Source: Candidatus Melainabacteria bacterium
Lineage (GTDB): Bacteria > Actinomycetota > Actinomycetes > Mycobacteriales > Pseudonocardiaceae
DNA: 10,822 nt
Reading direction: 5' to 3'
Assembly (NCBI GenBank): GCA_903970565.1
Contig: CAJCJE010000355.1
Span: forward strand, 1 to 10,822
Shown here: positions 6,979 through 10,822 of the stretch, in pieces
Layout: every line of letters begins with the position of its first letter
How positions within the stretch are numbered: the stretch's first letter is position 1
Notes under the pieces: model-generated
What the model saw: the letters and a program-made list of their open reading frames with translations, nothing else
What the model was told of the DNA's origin: nothing
The model's database searches: none
Program-made: the position numbers and the translations under genes

Positions 6979-7419
6979 TCACCGCTGCTCGGCGACGACC
7001 GTCTCCAGACGGTCCAGGGTGGCCTCGATACCCCTGCGGTTGCGCTCCGGGAAACCGAGCAGCACGAACACCACGCCCGCCTTGGCCGTCGAGTAGTCGA
7101 AGGTCTCGGTGACCTCGGTGGTCTGCTCGTCCAGTGGACGCAGCTCCCACCGCCAGCGATGGCCGCCGGGATGCCGCCAGGCGATCAGCCGGTTCTCCTC
7201 GAACTCGACGACCGTGTTGGTGATCTTGTAGGAGGCACCGAGCTTCATGCTCATGCCGAACGTGTCACCCAGACGCAGCCGGGTCGGTGCCGCTGCGTGC
7301 GCGGCCCTGACCGAGCCGGAACCGTCGATAACGGGGTGCTTGGCCGGATCGGCGAGCAGATCGAAGATCCGCTCCGCCGGTGCGTGCACGACCTTGGTGA
7401 TCGAGACCTTCTTACTCAC
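6979..7419 (-). CDS. SRPBCC-fold (START/polyketide cyclase-like) protein
   Basis: A 146-residue single-domain protein of the SRPBCC/Bet v1-like helix-grip fold. The N-terminal pattern KVSITKVVHAPAERIFDLLADPAKHPVIDGSG is the typical first strand plus short helices. WRHPGGHRWRWELRPLDEQTTEVTETFDY is the antiparallel sheet segment, and RNRRGIEATLDRLETVVAEQR is the C-terminal helix. These proteins bind hydrophobic ligands in a deep cavity; the ligand here cannot be told, and there is no signal peptide. The GTG start overlaps the end of the HAD hydrolase gene by 8 bp, which suggests translational coupling and membership of the same operon. A metabolic link to phosphonate breakdown is not an established association and may be incidental. 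Confidence 0.85.
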   Translation of the reverse strand: MSKKVSITKVVHAPAERIFDLLADPAKHPVIDGSGSVRAAHAAAPTRLRLGDTFGMSMKLGASYKITNTVVEFEENRLIAWRHPGGHRWRWELRPLDEQTTEVTETFDYSTAKAGVVFVLLGFPERNRRGIEATLDRLETVVAEQR

Positions 7420-8140
7420 GCGTGCACTCTATGCCGGCAGCCAACCGTTTCGCACCAGGTACAACCGCGCCGAGAATGCCGGGCAGGTCGGCGACCGAGT
7501 CGAGCACGTGGGTCGCCCCGGCGGCGGTCAGTTCGGCTCGGCTGCCCGCCCCGGTGAGCACCCCGGCCACCACCGACGCGCCGGCCCGCAGCCCGCTGAG
7601 CATGTCCGAGGGCGTGTCGCCAAGCACCGCCACCCGCCGCACGTCCGTGGTCCGCGTACGCAGCACGGCCGCGAGCACCAGGTCCGGGTAGGGTCGGCCG
7701 CGACCGGCGTCGGCCGGGGTCAGCGCGACATCGGCCAGCTCCGTCCACCCGAGCGCGGCCAGGATCGCGTCCTGGGTGTCCCGGCCGAATCCGGTGACGA
7801 ACGCGACCCTGGTTCCGGCCGCGCGCAGCCCGGTGATCGTCTCCCGCGCACCGGGAATCGGCACGCACCGTCCATCGTGGACCAAGCTCGCGTACCGCGC
7901 CTCGAAGGCCGCATTGGCCCGCTGGGCGCGTTGTTCGTCCCCGTCGAGCAGCGCGCGGAAGACCACGATCTTCGACTGGCCCATAGTTTCGTTGACATAG
8001 GCCAGCATCCGCTCGAACTCCGGCGAGTCCGGCTCGACGCCGATCTCGGTGACGGCCGCGGTGAAGGCGTCGACGACCAGGCCGTCGTCGGCGACCGTGG
8101 TGCCGGCCATGTCCAGTACCACCAACTCGACATCGGTCAC
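7412..8140 (-). CDS. Phosphonatase-like HAD hydrolase (TIGR03351-type)
   Basis: A 242-residue HAD-superfamily protein closest to PhnX (phosphonoacetaldehyde hydrolase). Motif I is DMAGTT (10-15), the DxAGT variant typical of phosphonatases, with D10 as nucleophile. T116 in VTGFG is motif II. R149 in GRGRPYPD replaces the usual motif III Lys, again as in phosphonatases. D175 and D179 in LGDTPSDM bind Mg2+. In the cap domain, MGQSKIVVFRALL places K57 where PhnX (MG..KI...RAL) has its Schiff-base Lys, so cleavage of a C-P bond in a phosphono-aldehyde is the likely reaction. The family is known as a close PhnX homologue next to FAD oxidoreductases, with substrate proposed but not certain to me. 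The GTG start overlaps the preceding oxidoreductase stop in a GTGA 4-bp overlap, with GAGGAG upstream. Confidence 0.9.
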   Translation of the reverse strand: MTDVELVVLDMAGTTVADDGLVVDAFTAAVTEIGVEPDSPEFERMLAYVNETMGQSKIVVFRALLDGDEQRAQRANAAFEARYASLVHDGRCVPIPGARETITGLRAAGTRVAFVTGFGRDTQDAILAALGWTELADVALTPADAGRGRPYPDLVLAAVLRTRTTDVRRVAVLGDTPSDMLSGLRAGASVVAGVLTGAGSRAELTAAGATHVLDSVADLPGILGAVVPGAKRLAAGIECTRE

Positions 8141-9255
8141 GGTTGCAGCTCCTCAAGGGTGGCTTCGGCGATGGCGGGCGAGCAGGTCATACCCCGCCCG
8201 CCGGGTCCGGTGATCAGCACGACGCCGTCCGCGACCCGTTGGCGCAGCACGACATGTCCGGTGTCGGTGCGTTCGGCGTAGACCCCGGCCCAGCGGCGCT
8301 GCACCCTGGGCAGCGGTCGGCCGAGCAGTGCCTCGGCGACGGTGACCAGGTGCTGGTAGGGGTCCTCATGCAGATCGAACGGGAACGGTTCGGCGTAACC
8401 GTGGGTGTCACCGATGGTCAGGCCGCCGTCCAGCCGCTGCACCAGCAGCAGCTGCATGGCATGGGCCTCGGCGATCGGCGCCCGAGGACTGCCCGCCCTG
8501 AGCTGGTCCAGGGCGCTGCCCTGGTAGGCCGGGTAGTAGCGCAGGCTGTCGCCGTCGGCGATCGAGGTGGTCAGCGGCTCGTCCAGCGGTTCGGTCTGCA
8601 TCATCTGCAACCGGACCCGGCGCAGTGGCAGGTCGGCCGCGAGTTCCCGGGCCAGGCCGGAGAGCGTCGCGCCGGGGCAGAGCAACACCAGATCGCCGGT
8701 ATGCCGCGCACCGTGGTCATCCCGCACGCCGGCCCGGTCGGCCTCCCGAGCCTCCCGACCGGGCAGCCACTCGTAGCGGCCCGACTCGGCCAGCCTCGCC
8801 CGCAGCGCCGGCAGGACGACCCGAGACTCCACGGCACCGTCGAGCGCGCAGTGCAGCGCACCGAGCAGTTCACCGCGCAGCGCCGGATTCAGCGCCCTGG
8901 CCTCGTCGGCCGAGCACAGCGCGAACCCCCGCCGGCCCGCGTCGTCCCGGTCGAGTACCTGCCGCGCGACGGCGAGTTCGGCCGCGCCGCGCAGCACGGT
9001 CAACGATCCGTTGGCCCGGAAGCCGACGCCCGGTACCTCGGCGGCGATCTCGGCCCACAGCTCGCGGGCCCGCAACGCGGTCTCCAGTTCGATGCCCGGT
9101 GCCCGGCCGCCGACCCAGACCAGGCCGAAGTTGCGCACCGACGCGGCACGGGCCTCCAGCTCCCGTTCCAGGTGCACCACCTGATGGCCCCGGCGCACCG
9201 CCCACCAGGCGTGCATGGTGCCCAGCACGCCGCCACCCACGATCACGATCCGCAT
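8137..9255 (-). CDS. FAD-dependent oxidoreductase, TIGR03364-like (DAO superfamily)
   Basis: A 372-residue flavoprotein of the D-amino-acid-oxidase/glycine-oxidase fold. The Rossmann motif IVIVGGGVLGTMHAWW is at residues 3-18 (GxGxxG, G7-G12), with E30 at the end of the second strand for the FAD ribose. SVRNFGLVW follows at about 40, and the C-terminal FAD motif is VLITGPGGRGMTCSPAIAE. SVRNFG and the adjacent phosphonatase-like gene match the TIGR03364 clade, proposed to oxidatively deaminate an aminophosphonate to the aldehyde that the HAD enzyme then cleaves. The ATG at 9255 was chosen because AAGGTGG lies 5 nt upstream and the Rossmann strand starts at once; a GTG at 9264 (three more residues) is possible. 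It is translationally coupled to the HAD gene. The substrate is inferred from context only; sarcosine- or glycine-oxidase-type activity remains possible. Confidence 0.88.
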   Translation of the reverse strand: MRIVIVGGGVLGTMHAWWAVRRGHQVVHLERELEARAASVRNFGLVWVGGRAPGIELETALRARELWAEIAAEVPGVGFRANGSLTVLRGAAELAVARQVLDRDDAGRRGFALCSADEARALNPALRGELLGALHCALDGAVESRVVLPALRARLAESGRYEWLPGREAREADRAGVRDDHGARHTGDLVLLCPGATLSGLARELAADLPLRRVRLQMMQTEPLDEPLTTSIADGDSLRYYPAYQGSALDQLRAGSPRAPIAEAHAMQLLLVQRLDGGLTIGDTHGYAEPFPFDLHEDPYQHLVTVAEALLGRPLPRVQRRWAGVYAERTDTGHVVLRQRVADGVVLITGPGGRGMTCSPAIAEATLEELQP

Positions 9256-9324
9256 GAACGCCACCTTCGTCTTCCGATCCCGGACTACCCATGACTCTGC
9301 CCGCGCACCGGACCGAACAGCAGA

Positions 9325-9360
9325 ATTGGACCAGATGAGTTACCAATCTGTTATTTTTGG
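9325..9360 (-). promoter_or_regulatory. AT-rich patch with repeats, candidate GntR operator/promoter
   Basis: The 167-bp gap between the GntR stop and the oxidoreductase start contains an unusually AT-rich stretch. ATTGG (9325-9329) and CCAAT (9343-9347) form a dyad across 23 bp. ACCAGAT (9330-9336) and ACCAATCT (9342-9349) are a direct repeat, and an AT-rich run follows to 9358. TGGT/ACCA half-sites recall HutC-type operators such as the PhnF site TGGTATAGACCA, but no full site is present. I could not place a convincing -10/-35 pair. Confidence 0.4.
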
Positions 9361-9422
9361 TGGACGTCTACTCGAACACCGAGCCACAGATTCCGGTGAC
9401 GCCGAGCTGCCGGTCTGCCGGA

Positions 9423-10217
9423 CTACGGACTTTCCGCAGGTTGAGCGCTCTCGCTGACCAGCCGGGTGGCGAAACTGAAGCGATCACCCCGATACAGCGA
9501 CCGCACCCGCTCGATCGGCCGGTCGGCGTGGTCGTAGGAGATGCGATTCAGCAGCAGCATCGGCAGCGCCGGGTTGGTGCCGATCAGCAGGGCCTCACGG
9601 GGAGTGGCCAACACCGTCTCCAGCCGCTCCTCGGCCGCCGCGAACTCGACCCCGCGCTGCTCGCGGAGAAAGGCATACAACGAGGTCGACGGGTCGAAAC
9701 CGGCCAGGAGGTCCGGGAACTTCTCGACCGGCAGATAGCAGGACTCCAGCCCGACCCGCTCACCGTCGGCGGTGATCACCCGCTCCAGATGCAGCACGGT
9801 CGCGCCCACCTCGATGCCGAGATCACCCGCCAACCCGGCATCGGCCGACACCTGTTCGGTGCTGATCAGACTCCGGCCGGGCAGGACGCCGTGGCTGCGC
9901 ATCCCCTCCGCGTAGCTGGCGATGGACAACCGCTGCACCAGCTTCGGCGGCGAGACGAAGGTGCCGCTGCCCTGCCGGCGGACCAGCCGCCCCTCCAGAA
10001 CGAGTTCGCCGACCGCCTGGCGCAGCGTGAGCCGGGAGACCCCGAACCGCTCCGCCAACTCCCGCTCGGCCGGCAGCATCGCGCCGACGCCGAGTTCGTC
10101 GAGCAGATCGAGAAGCCCGACCTTGACCGCGTAGTAACGCGGCACCCGGCCATGTTCCGGTATCCCAGCCCGCACCGGCCCATCGGCCCGAAACGGTGGC
10201 AGGTCCCCGGCGGTCAT
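9423..10217 (-). CDS. GntR-family transcriptional regulator, HutC subfamily
   Basis: A 264-residue regulator. A poorly conserved N-terminal extension of about 25 residues precedes the winged helix-turn-helix (about 27-90), with MLPAERELAERFGVSRLTLRQAVGELVLEGRLVRRQGSGTFV as the GntR core. A UTRA effector-binding domain follows (about 95-250), including LERVITADGERVGLESCYLP and PIERVRSLYRGDRFSF. HutC/UTRA members usually repress an adjacent catabolic operon until a small-molecule ligand binds; PhnF-type phosphonate regulators belong to this subfamily. The gene lies directly upstream of the oxidoreductase/phosphonatase pair on the same strand, so control of that pair is the natural inference. 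The ATG at 10217 is preceded by AGGGTGA about 7 nt upstream. The stop is TAG. The ligand is unknown. Confidence 0.93.
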   Translation of the reverse strand: MTAGDLPPFRADGPVRAGIPEHGRVPRYYAVKVGLLDLLDELGVGAMLPAERELAERFGVSRLTLRQAVGELVLEGRLVRRQGSGTFVSPPKLVQRLSIASYAEGMRSHGVLPGRSLISTEQVSADAGLAGDLGIEVGATVLHLERVITADGERVGLESCYLPVEKFPDLLAGFDPSTSLYAFLREQRGVEFAAAEERLETVLATPREALLIGTNPALPMLLLNRISYDHADRPIERVRSLYRGDRFSFATRLVSESAQPAESP

Positions 10218-10290
10218 CCCGTCACCCTACGGGCCGGGCAGCGGTCACCGACCGGGACGCACCGCGCCGAAGGTCGCGACGGCCGCCACG

Positions 10291-10359
10291 CACGGGTCCG
10301 GCCGGCGCCTGTTCACGGGTTCGGCCGGCCGCTGCTCACGGGTCCGGCCGACCGATCGA
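10291..10359. repeat. Three-copy 23-bp tandem repeat spanning a stop codon
   Basis: Copies at 10291-10313, 10314-10336 and 10337-10359 share CACGGGT(C/T)CGGCCG and differ more at their ends. The third copy lies inside the 3' end of the ATP-grasp gene and the gene's TGA (10338-10336) straddles the copy 2/3 boundary. The period is not a multiple of three. It may be a duplicated gene end; it occupies most of the 118-bp gap before the GntR gene. Confidence 0.75.
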
Positions 10360-10822
10360 GCGCAGCCGGCGCGGCCCGGTGTCCGAATGCGACGGAGGCG
10401 CACCAAGCACGATCGCCGCGCTGCTGACCGCCGCCCCGGTCGGCGCGGCGAGCACCGGATCGAGCACGAGGGTGCGCACCTCCGGCAGGTCCTCGGCAAT
10501 CGCGTTGACCCGCAACACCAACTCCGCCAACGCATCCTGGTCCACCGGCTCGCTGCCCCGGTAGCCGGCCAACAACGGCGCCGCCCTCGGTGCTCGCAAC
10601 AGGCCGGCCGCGTCCGCGTCGGTGAGCGGCACCGCCCGATAGGCTCGGTCGCCGAGCAGATCGCTGACGATCCCGGAGAGCCCGAAGGACACCAGCGAAC
10701 CGAACGAGGGATCGTCCTGTAGGCCGATCACGCAGGAGGTGCCGCGCGGCACCATCCGCTGCACGATCATCTCGCTCTCGCCCTCGGTCTGGCCGGATGC
10801 CGCGCACAGCGCCCGGAACGCG
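10336..10822 (-). CDS. ATP-grasp C-terminal part of an NDP-forming acyl-CoA synthetase family protein (partial)
   Basis: This gene enters from the right edge; about 161 C-terminal residues are seen and the frame stays open to 10822. The visible part resembles the end of the ATP-grasp domain of acetate-CoA ligase (ADP-forming)/Pat-type proteins: MIVQRMVPRGTSCVIGLQDDPSFGSLVSFGLSGIVSDLLGD, followed by VPLTDADAAGLL and a late VRTLVLDPVLAAPTGAAV strand. In actinomycetes such domains often occur in large proteins that also carry a GNAT acetyltransferase domain (protein lysine acetyltransferases). Whether this copy has one cannot be told because its N-terminal part is outside the window. The methionine at 10770 is internal to the protein rather than its start. 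The tail RRLRSIGRPDP and the stop codon fall in a tandem repeat. Function beyond the domain family is uncertain. Confidence 0.8.
   Translation of the reverse strand, partial: AFRALCAASGQTEGESEMIVQRMVPRGTSCVIGLQDDPSFGSLVSFGLSGIVSDLLGDRAYRAVPLTDADAAGLLRAPRAAPLLAGYRGSEPVDQDALAELVLRVNAIAEDLPEVRTLVLDPVLAAPTGAAVSSAAIVLGAPPSHSDTGPRRLRSIGRPDP

Noticed and set aside
8143..9294. 383-codon plus-strand open frame opposite the FAD oxidoreductase
   Set aside because: It is an antisense shadow of a gene with intact FAD motifs and 4-bp coupling to its neighbour; its own product shows no domain.

Overview
The window is high-GC DNA with actinobacterial gene content: a SigB-type primary-like sigma factor closely resembling mycobacterial SigB, a DUF3099 membrane protein, GTG starts and strongly GC-biased third codon positions. 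I infer an actinomycete, probably of the Pseudonocardiales/Mycobacteriales group. Nothing in the sequence fixes the genus.

Left part, positions 1-5571, mostly plus strand. The window opens inside psuG (pseudouridine-5'-phosphate glycosidase), followed 6 bp later by a PfkB-family kinase that is probably psuK. Together they form a pseudouridine salvage pair. A small two-helix DUF3099 membrane protein lies on the minus strand and its 3' end overlaps the kinase 3' end. Next come dtd (D-aminoacyl-tRNA deacylase) and sigB. sigB has a 347-bp leader holding a good match to an ECF-sigma (SigE/SigH/SigR-type) promoter and a possible leaderless 27-codon upstream ORF. sigB ends in a strong intrinsic terminator, preceded by a 15-bp tandem repeat. 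A class I [4Fe-4S] fumarate hydratase follows, with an inverted repeat in its upstream region. It ends at a perfect 16-bp-arm hairpin that separates it from the convergent minus-strand genes.

Right part, positions 5705-10822, entirely minus strand. Read in transcription order it contains: the C-terminal part of an ATP-grasp/acyl-CoA synthetase (NDP-forming) family protein; a HutC-type GntR regulator; and, after a 167-bp gap holding an AT-rich patch, a FAD-dependent amine oxidoreductase (TIGR03364-like). Then come a PhnX-like phosphonatase-family HAD hydrolase (TIGR03351-like, 4-bp overlap), a SRPBCC-fold protein (8-bp overlap) and two tandem lipoproteins. The oxidoreductase and hydrolase are the pair proposed to degrade an unidentified aminophosphonate: oxidative deamination to an aldehyde, then C-P cleavage. 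The GntR protein is the likely local regulator. No transporter lies within the window.

The two lipoproteins share a C-terminal domain of about 70 residues with two conserved cysteines and look like an old tandem duplication of unknown function. The most novel-looking signals are the sigB leader (ECF promoter plus possible leaderless uORF and hairpin), the transporterless phosphonate-type cluster coupled to a SRPBCC gene, the lipoprotein pair, and a 23-bp tandem repeat running through the stop codon of the ATP-grasp gene.
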